From NCBI GenBank assembly GCA_025531455.1, contig JAMYHL010000062.1, forward strand, positions 62,001 through 126,000: a DNA stretch of 64,000 nucleotides, in the 5' to 3' direction. Shown in pieces: positions 11,938 through 23,021 of this stretch. Under the pieces are notes generated by a model that worked only from the letters and a program-made list of their open reading frames with translations, did not search any database and was not told the origin of the DNA. The translations under genes and the position numbers were made by a program. Source of the stretch: Apiotrichum sp. Y4204. Taxonomy: Eukaryota; Basidiomycota; Tremellomycetes; Trichosporonales; Trichosporonaceae. The number at the start of each line of letters is the position of its first letter. Positions within the stretch are counted from its first letter, which is position 1.

Positions 11938-14036
11938 TTAGAGCTTGGCAGCACGGATGGGTGCGCCGTTGTCCTTTACGCCGCCAACCTCACGGATGCC
12001 GTTGGCCGGAATAAAGTTGTTGGGGTCCATGGCGTTTCCGCATCCGTTGAATGCCATGCCCTTGATGGTCTCGTGACCCTTGATGCCGGTGGCCTTTTCG
12101 AGGGCGGTGCCAATGTCCGGGTGGGCCGTGCGGAAGATTGCAATCTGGCGGCGGATGGCCTCCTTGTTCTTGCACGTCGACATGTGGCCCGAAACAGTCT
12201 TGATCCAGCGGTCGCGCTCGCCCTGGGAAAACACCTTGGTCCAGAGGTTGCGCGGGGCGTTAAAGTCCTCGGGGCGGATGGCCGAGAGGTACGAGATGGA
12301 CTCTGCGACAAAGCCGCCGTGCACGCGGTCGAGGTTGGCGCGCGACTGGGAGAAGGTGGGGGCGTTGCCCTCGCCCGTGGCGAGGTAGTTGAGGCGGTCG
12401 CCCTGGTTGTAGAAGGCCATGGGGCCGTCGCGCTGGAACGAGGCAGCCTGGTAGCCGGTCGCGCTCTGGTTGACGGGGAGCTGGGCGTAGTTTGCGCCGA
12501 GACGGTGGCGGTGCGTGTCGGGGTACGAGAAGAGACGGGACTGGAGGACGGGGTCGGCCGACGGCTCGATACCGGGAACCATGTGCGAGGGGGAGAAGGC
12601 GGCCTGCTCAATTTCGGCAAAGTAGTTTTTGGCGTTGGTGTTGAGCTCAAACTTGCCAATCTGGCGGAGGGGGTAGTCCTTGTGTGGCCAGATGTGGGTC
12701 AGGTCGTTGACGTTGATGCCCTTCTTCTCCCAGGCCTCGACGGCCTGCTCGGGGGTCATGATCTGGACGGAGAGGGTCCACGACGGGAACTCGCCGCGCT
12801 CAATCGCCTCGTACAGGTCCTTCTGGCCGTGGTCGGGCGAGAGCTTGGCAGCCTCCTCGTTTGTGAGAGTCTTGATGCCCTGGTTCGAGCGCGCGTGGAA
12901 CTGCGCGTACACCCACGAGCCGTCCTTGCGGTACAGCTTGACCGTGTGGCCGTAGTAGCCGTGCATGTGGCGGAAGCCGTCGGGGATACCGCGGTCGGAC
13001 ATCAGGACCTGTGGGTGTGAGTATGGGACGGGAGATAGATAGCGGCGGTGCGGGAGAGACGATAAGATCTAGAAGATGCCTGTGATGGCATCTCCCGATC
13101 ACCATTCCTCACACCACTTGATCGCCTCGCACTCACCATAACCTGGTGGCACGACTCGGGGTTCTGCGACAGGTAGTCCCAGAACATGGTCGAGTCGTCG
13201 CCCCCGCCGAGGTGGGTCGCCGGGTGGCGCTTCTGGGTGTCTGGAGGTGAGTTCAAAGTTTCGTCTCAACTCACGGATGAAGTGCGGGAACTTGGCGGCG
13301 TCACGAAGGAAGAAGACGGCTGGCAATCAGTAAACATTCCCCATCGAGTCCAACTCTCCACTCACGGGTGTTGTTGGCGACCATGTCCCAGTTGCCTTCG
13401 GCGGTGCGGAACTTGATGGCAAAGCCACGGGGGTCGCGGGCATTGTCGCTGGAGCCGCTCTCGCCACCGACAGTGGAGAAGCGGACCGAGACGCCGCACT
13501 TGGAGCCCTTCTTGAACAGGTCGGCCATGCACAGGTCCTCGAGACCGTCAGTGCACACCCAGTCGCCGTGGGCGCCCGAGCCCTTGGCGTGAACGACACG
13601 CTCGGGGATACGCTCGCGGTCAAAGTGGGCGAGCAGGCTGGTTGTCAGCGGGATGAAGAAGGTGGGGGGGCTCGGAAAGAGAGTGGGGGCGGGTCTCCGC
13701 AGGGACTGGCAGGGCATCTCGGCTCCTCGGCGTATTCCTCTACCCAGGGGGCACTAGCCGCCGGCTAGGTTACTCCCCAGTGAGGAGTGGCGTTCTCGGA
13801 CTCGCCGAGAGGTGGATGCCGCCCCTCCGCGCTGCGCGCTCGCCCCAATACTCTGATCGGTTCTGCACTCACTCAATGAGGTGGAAGTCCTGGAGGAGGA
13901 GGCCCTGGTTGCCGGCGCGCTGGGTGGCATAGGGGTGGGGGATGGGGGCGCCGTTCGAGGCGGTGTAGACGGCCTGGCTCGACTTGGTGTCGCGGTCGGC
14001 CTCGTAGGACTTGGGCTTGGGGGCCTTGGGGGACAT
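11938..14036 (-). CDS. Catalase (monofunctional, haem), with peroxisomal-type C-terminus
   Basis: Five exons (14036-13873, 13637-13366, 13319-13275, 13240-13137, 13008-11938) sum to 1,656 nt, giving 551 residues with no leftover phase. Seen: [15 protein letters not shown], which holds the distal catalytic His; [24 protein letters not shown]; the distal Asn/Phe region; and the proximal haem motif [14 protein letters not shown], whose Tyr coordinates the iron. It converts two H2O2 to water and oxygen. The last three residues are AKL, a variant of the PTS1 peroxisome signal, and no N-terminal signal peptide is present, so a peroxisomal or cytosolic enzyme is likely. The length fits small-subunit clade catalases. 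A TATA box lies about 120 bp upstream of the start. Confidence 0.96.
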
Positions 14037-14153
14037 GTTTGTGCGATTAACGATGGGAGGGATGGGGATGGGGATGGGGAGGGAGAAAAGTCAAGGAAGG
14101 GGGGGTAATAAGAGGCGCGGGAGTTCGCGAGAGCGATGGGTGGGGTTTGTGTT

Positions 14154-14160
14154 TATATAA
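14154..14160 (-). promoter_or_regulatory. TATA box of the catalase gene
   Basis: TTATATAAAC on the - strand, about 120 bp upstream of the catalase ATG at 14036, is a good match to a eukaryotic TATA box at a usual fungal distance. It suggests an inducible promoter. Confidence 0.6.
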
Positions 14161-15446
14161 GGTGGGCAAGTCCGGCGGTCGGTGGGAATGCGGGGCGGGC
14201 GAATGAGGACAAGGCCGATTGACAGTAGTAGAAGAGAAGAGTCGCACACACCCGTCGCTAACCCGCTTTCCAACACGGGGTGCATTCCATCTCCATCCAC
14301 ATCCCCATCTCCACATCCTTGTTGCTGCGCGCCGCGCGGCCGCAGCCCGGCTACACGCTTGCTGCGTGTTCAGGACGCGTGGCACATTGGTAAGGTTTTA
14401 CTGCATCCTCGATTCCGACGAGTGCCGGGCACCAGCCGGGGGGCGGGTCATGTGAGCTCTTGCTGCCACACCCTAGATAAAACCCACATAGTCACAACAA
14501 CAATAGTCCACGGGCAAAGCAAGCTTTTGGCTGCAGGCACACTGATTGCGGGCACATTGCTGGCGACGCATAGGATACAGCGAGTCAACTGCATGTTACC
14601 CAACAATCGTGGATCATCATGCACGGCAGCGTCGCCACTGTCGATGGTCGCCACTCTTGAAGATGTCCGCGGACGCTAGTCCCTCCGTGAGCCCCTCCCG
14701 GCCGGCTGTGGGGTACCGACCGGCATCCCCGCACCCTCACCAAGGATCACTAATCATTTGAATCGAATAAATCATATCGCCCAGCTCGCAGCACTAGACG
14801 CCGACCTCCACATCAGTCGGCGTGCCTCTACCAGCCCACCCGCGAACGGCAGATCGGCAGAGCCCACCGTCCCAGCATGGCAGTCCTCATGTCCAGCTAC
14901 GGAATCCACCAATTGTCGTGGTGTAATTTCCCGTCGGCAAACGACCATCGCAAATGGCCAGAGGATATGGTTGGGCGTGGCGTATTTACCGAAATGCGAG
15001 AACCCGGAGCACAGACCGGAGATTAGAACTCAGCCCTGCACCAAATCCGTTGCATGCAGCCATGTGCTCCCACCATTAGCTGTTATCGCGCCGGCCATGG
15101 GTAAGCCTTTTGTCGCTACTCGACCTATCGTGCTCGCTGCGAGCATCCTTTTAGCCGATCACCCCGGCGGTTCCGGAGATCATGAGCAGATCAGGGCCAA
15201 GGGAAAGGAGAAACGTGCGTCTCGCGCGAATTCCACCTCGCGCGAATCCCACGTTTTGTTCGCATGGCCCGGCAGCACGGGAACAGCACCCGGAGATCTG
15301 GTCCCGCCGATCCGTCCCCCCGATTTTAGCCTCCCCGCACCCTGACCTTGGCACACGCGGATCATGACGTCGAGGCTCGCTTAGCGCTCTTGGTGGATCA
15401 CGCTTTGCGGGGCCCCCTTCAGGGAGGGTGCATGACAATGCGACAG

Positions 15447-15478
15447 TGACGTATGTCCACGTGCTACTGGGTCACGTG
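15447..15478. promoter_or_regulatory. Paired CACGTG boxes with an adjacent CRE-like site
   Basis: TGACGTA (about 15448), CACGTG (15458-15463) and TCACGTGA (15472-15479) lie within about 30 bp, roughly 235-265 bp upstream of the ATG at 15713. CACGTG is the core bound by bHLH factors such as Cbf1 or Pho4 types, and TGACGT by CREB/ATF-type bZIP factors. The clustering makes chance less likely, but the acting factor is unknown. Confidence 0.4.
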
Positions 15479-15712
15479 ATGTGCCTCTCGCATCCTCCCT
15501 CCCTCACCCTGTGCTCTCCCTGTTGCTCGGCTGCTCCACGCCGCCCACGGCGCCACGCCGACCCACTGTCTCCCCCTCTTTTGCCATGTTGAAAGAGTGT
15601 TGATGGCACTCCCAATGTTGATTCCCTAACTCCTGTTCTTGCTCTTCTTCTTATCATTCTTCTCTTTCTCTACTTTTTTCTCCTTCGATTCCCACACTGT
15701 ATCCCATACATC

Positions 15713-17114
15713 ATGTTTATATACAACGTCCACGCCCCGACCAAGACATTCGCCCTCTCCGCAAAAGGTGAGCCGATCGCAGCGCGCAGCGGGCGCTGCA
15801 CATTCGGACATGTCACGCGCCCCCATCGCACCTCCACTTCTTCCCCCCTTTGCATAAATGACGGCCCATGCTGACTGCCAGAGAAGGAGGATTGCGCGGG
15901 ACTCATTGAGCGGATTCTCACCAAGGCGCGGCTGTCGGCCGACGACGATGCTGCCGTGCGCAACAACAAGGGAGGCGCCGGCATCGTGTACGAGTTTGAC
16001 GGCGACCGCTGGTCGCTCGAAGATGGTGAGCAGTTAGGATTGCTTGGGTATTGACTGCTACAGACGACGACCTCGCGATTGTGAATGCGCGGTTCAAGTC
16101 GGAGGCTGAGAGCAACCCCACGCCGAGCATCACGCTCCACATTGTACAGTCGACGGCGCCGAACTCGCAGAACGGGAACGGGCACGCGATGGGCGCGTCG
16201 CCGCCGACATATGTGTCTGCCAGTGCGCAGCTGCAGGCGCGGACCGAGCGGAAGAAGAAGGGGCCGTCGGGGGCGGGTTCTGTCGCTGACTCGGCCGTGT
16301 CGTCGCCGCGCTCGCCGCGCCGTGCTAGCCACGCTCCATCAGAGTACACTATCCGCGCGCCGACGACCGACATACTCACGGCGTCGACCTCGCTCGGCAT
16401 CCCGAATGCAGAAAAGCAGCGCGCACGCAGCGTCCGCTCCGCACGCAGCACACGCTCGCACCGCAGCAAATGGGGCGACGATGACGCCGAGCCGCTCGGT
16501 GACGTCAAGCGCCGCCAGTGGGAAGAGGTAGGCAGCACACTCGGCAGCACACGCGTGCTTGGAGCGGCTCCAGCTTACACCAGTTCCATGCCAACAACGG
16601 CGTCCGCACCGTGCTCGGCAAGGTTGGAAACGTCAACAATGGTGCGGAGTCGAGTGGCCGAGTGGTGCTGACTCCAGTACGCATGCTCCTCAAGTCGGGC
16701 CATCGTCATATCTACGTATCGCGCTCTTTTGCCATGCGCCACGGCCTTATTTCGAGCAAGGTGAGTCCGGGGTCGTATTCTCCGTGCTAACATGCAGCAA
16801 ACACCTGGCCGCGGGGGTTACAGCGGGCTGCAGATTCTCGGCAATGTGCCGATCACTGTCGGCTCGCGGACGGGCGTGCACACGGTCATGCTGTCCGAGG
16901 AGCCGCACTTTGACGTGATTCTCGGCCGCGCGTGGATCGAGAAGATGAACATCAAGTGGGTGGACAAGTGCAACAAGAGGACAAGAGGTGCTGACAAGAC
17001 AGGGTGGACCCGATGGACCAGACGCTGCTCACGTACATGGACTCTGGCGAGGTCATCCCCTGCGACCTCGTCGTGCTCCGCGATGCCAAGGGCGAGATTA
17101 TCACCATCACCTAG
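15713..17114 (+). CDS. Conserved-looking protein with C-terminal retropepsin-like domain lacking the catalytic motif
   Basis: Six or so exons. The N-terminus (MFIYNVHAPTKTFALSAK, then KEKEDCAGLIERILTKARL and GGAGIVYEFDGDRW) looks like a small ubiquitin/PB1-like fold. A Ser/Arg-rich disordered middle (ARSVRSARSTRSHRSK) links it to a C-terminal domain. That domain reads LLKSGHRHIYVSRSFAMRHG and later FDVILGRAWIEKMNI, the layout of a single-lobe retropepsin-like protease (D-S/T-G-A...ISxSFAxxHGL...YDVILGxxWL), but LKSG stands where the catalytic D-S/T-G should be. A DSG does occur, but after the ILG motif (YMDSGEVIPC), so it is not in the usual place. Function unknown; a domesticated non-catalytic fold is one reading. 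The splice around 16530-16590 is less certain than the others. Confidence 0.68.
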
Positions 17115-17610
17115 AGGTTGCACGTACTCTCCGTCTTGAGCCATAGTCATAATATGTCTAGTAATAGTCTGTTTTACATACATGCAGATGGTTGTATCGA
17201 TACGGGAGAGGGATAGGTGTATGAAGGAGGATGCAGTGTGAGACTGAGACTGCGACTTGAGACTGGGGGTGTGTTTTGCGGATTGTGAGACACGCTTTCC
17301 CACGGTTGTAGGCTGCGTACATGACGCGCTGGCGCTCGATGGAGGGAGTTGGTGTGTGGGTGGTCGTGGCGCGGATGCTGTGGTCGCTGGATATGGTGGT
17401 GCCTGGGACGAGCTGGATGCAATGTCCTTTCGAGGTGGCAGCCATCCTCTGATTCTCGTCATTTCCCCCCATCCCGAGGAGAACACTCGTTGAACAACAG
17501 TCTCTACTCTCCCTCTCTCTCGCATCGCCGCCTCTCCCCTCCGACTCCCCACTATTCTCCCGCACTCCCACCTCTACTCATAACCCGCATACTCTCAACC
17601 ATCCGCCAGA
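17115..17610. other. Intergenic spacer between retropepsin-like gene and coronin gene
   Basis: This 496-bp spacer holds the 3' end of the upstream gene and the promoter and pyrimidine-rich leader (about 17460-17605) of the coronin-dUTPase gene. No extra gene is seen. Confidence 0.5.
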
Positions 17611-20246
17611 ATGTCCTTCTTCGTCCGCCCGGTGAGCACCAATCTCGCGGTCTCGCGGTCGCGCGGTCTCGCGACCGCTAGGTGTCTGTCATCGCTTTCC
17701 TAACACCACAGTCAAAGTACCGCCACGTGTACGGATCCAAGTCCAAGGTCCAGTACGAGAATGCAAAGGTGTCCGGCTCGGCGTGGGACACGGACCTCGT
17801 CACTGCTGGCGGAGTGAGTCGGGAACGAGGGAAGCAGCGGGCCGAGTGGGGTGCACGGTGTTGTTCGCCGTGTCGTGTGCGGCGTGTCGTGTTTTGTTGT
17901 GCCGGAGCGAGCCTTGGTCCTTTCCGCCATGACACAACACCACCAAATGGCCCCCAACCCAACTACTCCCTACTAACTGCAGAAATACATCGCCGTCAAC
18001 TGGCAGGTCTCGGGCGGAGGCGTGAGTACCCCTTCAACATCACCGCTAACCCCAGGCCTTTGCGGTCCTCCCGAGCTTCTCGCCCGTCCACCTCCCCTCG
18101 CCCTCCGGCTTCCCGACCAAGCTGCCCGACCTGATGCCCCTCGCGCGCGGCCACACCGGCCCCGTGCTCGACACGGCGTGGTCGCCGTTTGACGACAACC
18201 TCGTCGTCTCGGCCGGCGAGGACGGGAAGAGTGCGCTCCGCAAAACAGTAACAGTGAAAAGCTGACGACAGTCTTTATCTGGAACGTCGACGACGGCCTC
18301 TTTGAGGGATGGGGCCAGGAGGGCTGGGAGCCCGAGGACCTCACGCCGTCGGCCAAGCTGAACGCCGGCGGGCGCAAGGCCGGCCATGTAGTCTTCAACC
18401 CCGCTGCCGCCGGTCTGCTCGCCAGCGCGAGCGGCGACCACATTATCCGTATCTGGGACATTGTCGGCGGGCAGGAGAGCCCCGCGCTCCAGCTGACGGG
18501 CCACAAGGACGGGATCCAAAGCATTGCGTGGAATGCGGTCGGCACGACCATCGCGACGACCTGCCGCGACCGCAAGCTCCGCCTCTTTGACCCGCGCTCT
18601 GGTTCGGAACCCGTCCGTGTCACTGACGGACACGGCGGCATCAAGGGATCCCGTGTCGTCTGGCTCGGCGACCGCGACCGTATTGCTACCACTGGCGTGA
18701 GTTGAGGAGTACAGCAAGAACTGACACGCAGTTCAGCCGCATGTCGGACCGCCAGCTCAGCCTCTGGGAGACGGGAGGCCTCAAGAACCTCGACACCGAG
18801 AGCCTCGACTCGAGCGCGTGAGTTATGTCATTAGTTTGGTGCTAACTCTCAGCGGCATCATCATTCCGTACTTTGTCGAGGGCAACGACCTTCTCTTCCT
18901 GGCCGGCAAGGGGTGAGTCTTGAACTGCGACATTCCTGACTTCTCAGCGACGGTAACATTCGGTACTACGAGTTTGCGGACGACCAGTTCTACCCGTTGA
19001 GCGAGTACAAGACGTCTGACCCGCAGCGCGGCCTGGGCTTTGTTCCGCGCCGCGCGCTCGATGTCTCGCAAAACGAGATTGCCCGCGCATTCAAGCTCTC
19101 GACAAACTCGATCGAGCCCCTCTCCTTCCTCGTCCCCCGCAAGGCCGAGGGCTTCCAGAGCGAGTGAGCTTCCCAAGGCAATCCAAGCTGACCAAACAGC
19201 ATCTACCCGCCCGCCAACTCGATCGAGCCGGCGCTCACCGCCGCCGAGTGGCTCGGCGGCAAGACCGCGCGCCCAAACCTCGTCGACCTCGAGACCAACG
19301 CCTCGTCGGCGAACAAGGCGCCCATCTCCGCCGCGCCGATCAAGACCTCGGCCTCGTCGGCCCCGTCTGCGCCCGCCTCGGCCCCCGCTTCGGGCCCCGC
19401 ATCCGCCAAGCCCCCCTCGTCGCCCGTCAAGGCTGCGACTCCGCTCTCGCGCACGCCGCCAAAGGCCGCAACCCCGCTGCCAAAAGAGGAGCCCAAGTCC
19501 GAGCCCAAGCCCAAGGAGGAGCCCAAGCTTGCACCCGCGCCGACCAAGACGCCCGCCGCGCGCGAGCCAGATGTCAAGGCCAAGAACCTCGAGATCGCCC
19601 AGCCCGACAGCAGCGAGGACGAGGCGCCCAAGCGCACCCCGGCCTCGGCGACCGCGTCGAGCTTTGCAAAGTCTTCCAACGGCGCCAGTGCCAGCGCCAG
19701 CGCACCCGTCACTCCCGTGAGCTGCCTCTCCAAGCCTTACTGATCCCAGCCCACGGACGAGCTCCTCGTCCAGCTCCTCAGCTCCAAGGCGACGCTCCCG
19801 ACGCGCGGCTCGCCCCTCGCGGCAGGCTACGACCTGTACGCCGCCGTGGACACTGTCCTGCCTGCCCGCGGGCGCGACATGGTCAGCACGCAGATCGCCG
19901 TCGCCGTTCCCGCCGGCACATACGGCAGGATAGCGGCGCGCTCGGGCCTCGCAGCCAAGCACGGCATTGATGTCGGCGCTGGCGTCGTCGATGCCGACTA
20001 CAGGGGAGAAGTCAAGGTCGTGCTCTTCAACCATAACGACACCGAATTTAAGAGTGAGTCCTGGTTGAGGGAGGTGACGTTCAGCCAGACTGTCAGTTCC
20101 ATTAGCTCACACCAGTCTCGGCCGGCGACCGCATCGCGCAGCTCGTCCTCGAGAAGGTGCATGCCGCGCCGGTGCGCGGCGTGCCCTCGCTCAGCGCGAC
20201 GTCGCGCGGCGCAGGCGGATTCGGCTCGACCGGCGGTTTCCGCTAA
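17611..20246 (+). CDS. Coronin fused in frame to dUTPase
   Basis: Eleven exons. Exons 1-9 (17611-19716) encode coronin: N-terminal [23 protein letters not shown]40 repeats ([59 protein letters not shown]), then the conserved extension [17 protein letters not shown]. It binds F-actin and Arp2/3 at cortical actin patches. A Pro/Ala/Ser/Lys linker of about 130 residues follows, with no heptad repeat; the family normally ends in a short oligomerising coiled coil. A 33-nt intron (19717-19749) joins exon 10, which is phase-matched and encodes a complete dUTPase: [45 protein letters not shown]. That enzyme hydrolyses dUTP to dUMP and PPi and works as a homotrimer. No upstream ATG could start dUTPase alone. 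Retaining the intron gives an in-frame TGA after eight residues, which would yield plain coronin. Confidence 0.87.
19717..20246 (+). other. Junction intron plus dUTPase module of the coronin fusion
   Basis: The intron runs 19717-19749 (GTGAGC ... CTGATCCCAG). It is 33 nt, a multiple of three, and read through it gives VSCLSKPY then TGA. The dUTPase exons cover about 19750-20053 and 20111-20246, near 146 residues, which is the normal length of a trimeric dUTPase subunit. The first in-frame ATG inside the module falls after motif 1 (the Met of RGRDMVSTQ, near 19879). A protein started there would lack the first strands and motif 1 and should be inactive, so enzyme production depends on splicing to coronin. 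Confidence 0.8.
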
Positions 20247-20357
20247 GCACTTGTTTGACTGGGCGCTGCCCCGTGGCGCTGCCCGTTCCACCCGGCGTGG
20301 ACTGGATACGATACATAAATGACGCTGCATGTATGACTTTTGGCTGGACGATGCTGG

Positions 20358-20394
20358 CTGGTGCTGCTGGTGCTGCTGGTGCTGCTGGTGCTGC
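20358..20394. repeat. Short tandem repeat, 9-bp GCTGCTGGT unit
   Basis: About four copies of GGTGCTGCT lie in the 194-bp spacer between the convergent coronin-dUTPase and Nup42-like genes, probably inside the 3' UTRs. It is a simple, unstable-type repeat. Confidence 0.75.
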
Positions 20395-20440
20395 GTCTAT
20401 GGAATGAATGTACTGTACATTTCGAAATCTCGATCTCCCC

Positions 20441-22773
20441 CTATGCCCGCAGCGCTATCGGCGGCGGGACGAGTGGCACATTGTCGATATCAAACGCGTC
20501 GGCCTTGAACGCATCGACCGCCGCATCGCTCGGCGCCTCGAGTCCCGCCGACCACGGGTCCGCAAACGACCACGTCCCGTCGCCGGGACTTGCGCCAGCG
20601 CCGCCGAATGCAGGGTTGCCAAACGCGGATCCTGCTGCCGGCTGCCCGAATGCACCGGTTCCGGAGGGGGTACCAAACGCGCTGGGTTTCGCGGGCGTGC
20701 CGAACGCGCTCGTGCTCGTGCTCGCGGCCGGCTGCCCAAATGCACTCCCGCCGCTTCCTCCGCTGGCGGGCTGCCCAAACGCCGACCCCGAGGCCGGCTT
20801 GGGCGTGCCGAACGCAGACCCCGCAGCAGGCTGGCCGAACCCGCTTCCCGTGCCGGCGGGCTTGCCGAACGCCGACTGGCCAAATGCGCTCGTGCTCCCC
20901 GAGGTGGCAGTCGATGACTGGCCAAACGCGCTGCTCGCGGCGGCGGCGGGCTGGCCAAACGCGCTCGTGGAGGCCGGTTGTGCGGCGGCCGGCTGGCCGA
21001 ACGCGCTCGTCGCGGTAGACGCTGGTTGTCCGAACGCGCCCGCAGAAGTCGTATTGGACTGCCCAAACGCACCAGACGCTGCAGGCTGGCCAAACGCCGA
21101 CGCGCCAAACGCCGACCCCGACGCCGGCTGTGATCCAAATGCCGACGGCTTGGCCGGCGACGCCCCGAAAGCGGACGAGCCAAATGCCGTAGTTGCTGCG
21201 GGCGCGCCGAACGCGGAACCACCGGCGGGCTTGGCGCCAAACGCGCTCTGGCCAAACCCGGCGCCGGCGGGCGGCGCCGTTGTCGAGGTCGTACCGAATG
21301 CGCTGGCGGTGGACGGGGCGCCAAACGCGCTTGTTGGCGCGGCAGGGGATGTGCCAAATGCTGATGACGCAGGCTGCCCGAACGCCGATGAAGATGGGGT
21401 AGATGTTGATGTGGATGGCTGCCCGAAGGCCGATGTCCCGCCAAACGCTGTTCCCGTACCGCTCTTTGCACCAAACGCGCTGCTCCCAAACGGCGAAGCG
21501 GCCGTGGTGGTGTTGGTAGTGGATCCAAAGGCCGATGTCGCCGGAGCAGCCCCAGAAGCCGCGGGCGTACTTCCGAACGCGCTCTGCCCAAACGCCCCGC
21601 CGGCAGGCTTCTGCCCAAATGACGATTGGCCAAACGCGCTGCCTCCCGTACTGGCGCTCGTGCCAAAGCTCGACTGCCCAAACGCACTCCCTGCGGCAGG
21701 AGCGCTCCCGCTCCCAAATGCCCCACCGCCGGACCCAGAGCCGAAGGACGACTGCCCGAAGGCGCTGCCGGCAGGCTTTGCGCCAAAGGCACCCGCGCTT
21801 CCGCCTGCGCCAGCCCCGCCCCCACCGCCAAACGCACTCGTAGCGGCTGGCTGGCCAAACGCAGACTTGCCAAACGCACCAGCACCACCACTCGGACCCC
21901 CTCCAAACGCCGACTGTCCAAAGCCTCCACTCGCGGGCTGGCCAAACGCCCCGCCGCCGCCCCCACCGCCGTTGAGGTTGACGCTGGCCTCGGTCCATCC
22001 TTGGGGCCGGTCCCCGCCAGGCTGTTTACCCCCCGCGAAGCGCGCGTCGTGCATCTTCTCGGCGTTCTTGATGGTCTGTATGATATTGTCGCGCGCGCGG
22101 TCGAGCGTCGTCTTGGCATTCGACACGGCCGCAGCTTCTTCACGGACATAGGCGTCCGGCGTCCCGCTCTTGAGCGCCTGTACGCTCTTCCACCGCAGCT
22201 CCTCAAAGCTCAGGTCCGGCCCGAGAATGACATTCGGCTCGTACTTTGCCGCTCCAAAGGACGATATTTCCCACTGGGGGCGCTCGGGCCCAAGCTCGAG
22301 CGCGACGCTATCGGCACTGTTGTTAGTGAGAGACAAAAGGAGGCGTACTTGAAAGGATATGTGCGGCCAGAGGCGCGCGCGCCGAGCGGCACAGAGTTTG
22401 CGCTCGACATGCGTCCGGCGAGCGAGCTCGTCGGGTTTCCTGTCGTGTTAGCGGCGGGGACGGGGAAGTCATCAGTGTGGGGAGGGAGCAATATTCTATC
22501 AGACTGCTGCGAGCTCGAGCTGTGAGTTCCAAGCCCTGATGTACATTTCTCAACATGAACACCCGAGCACCGTTCTCCACCGTCTCGCACATGTCACACA
22601 CGCCGTACATGCCATCCCGCCACCTGCAAGGAACTCACTGTTCGGCGGGTGCGCAAAGCGGCACGAGTTGCCGAATCGGCAGTGGCTGCGGAGTCGGTCA
22701 GTTTTATCTCTTGCAGAGTGTCCTTGCGCTGTACTCACCCCGCGGCCCAGTCGCGGCAGACTGTTTGGGACAT
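20441..22773 (-). CDS. NUP42: FG-repeat nucleoporin with CCCH zinc finger (Nup42/NUPL2/Amo1-like)
   Basis: Four exons, starting at 22773 with a 35-nt first exon and a 47-nt second exon. Together they encode a CCCH zinc finger with spacing C-x7-C-x5-C-x3-H (around CRDWAAGHCRFGNSCRFAH). A linker and a short conserved segment follow (ERPQWEISSFG, LSFEELRWKSV), which matches the region after the finger in NUPL2. The bulk is a long SAFGQ/AFGQ-type FG domain with dozens of FG repeats in Gly/Ala/Ser/Thr/Gln spacers. The acidic-hydrophobic C-terminus is short and may bind Gle1. In yeast and human this nucleoporin sits on the cytoplasmic face of the pore and helps mRNA export with Gle1 and Dbp5. The acceptor of exon 3 (about 22535) was set by phase and is the least sure boundary. 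Confidence 0.88.
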
Positions 22774-23021
22774 TGGAGACTGGAGACGGGGATGTTGATG
22801 AAGGGAATAATGATGGTGATAATGGGTGCGTTGTTGACTTTTGGAATGCACTCTCGTCGTCCAGCTACCAGACCTCCACCACCCGGCCAGGAACGCACGC
22901 CTAAATTCAACCAAACCCAGCATTGCAGCATTGCAGCATGCTCGAGCACTCCCTTCAATCCCTTTCCCCGCATCCACTCGCACGCATAAACTAAACATTG
23001 CATACAATCATAATCTACACT

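Larger units (their letters stand above)
14037..15712. other. Divergent intergenic region, 1.68 kb (catalase / retropepsin-like gene)
   Basis: No convincing gene is seen. The open frames present (for example one of about 195 codons at 14758-15345) show no family resemblance or splice logic. The region holds the catalase TATA box near 14157 and, close to the other gene, two CACGTG boxes and a TGACGTA site (15447-15478). The right-hand 80 bp is a pyrimidine-rich 5' leader. Confidence 0.5.

Noticed and set aside
14758..15345. 195-codon open frame in the catalase upstream region
   Set aside because: No family resemblance, irregular composition and position within a divergent promoter.
19750..20246. 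dUTPase as an independent gene
   Set aside because: There is an in-frame stop just upstream within the intron and no ATG before motif 1; the phase matches splicing to coronin.
20340..22151. 603-codon open frame on the + strand, rich in Pro-Asn-Ala-Leu
   Set aside because: It is antisense to the FG-repeat region of the Nup42-like gene; repetitive GC-rich codons keep the opposite strand open.
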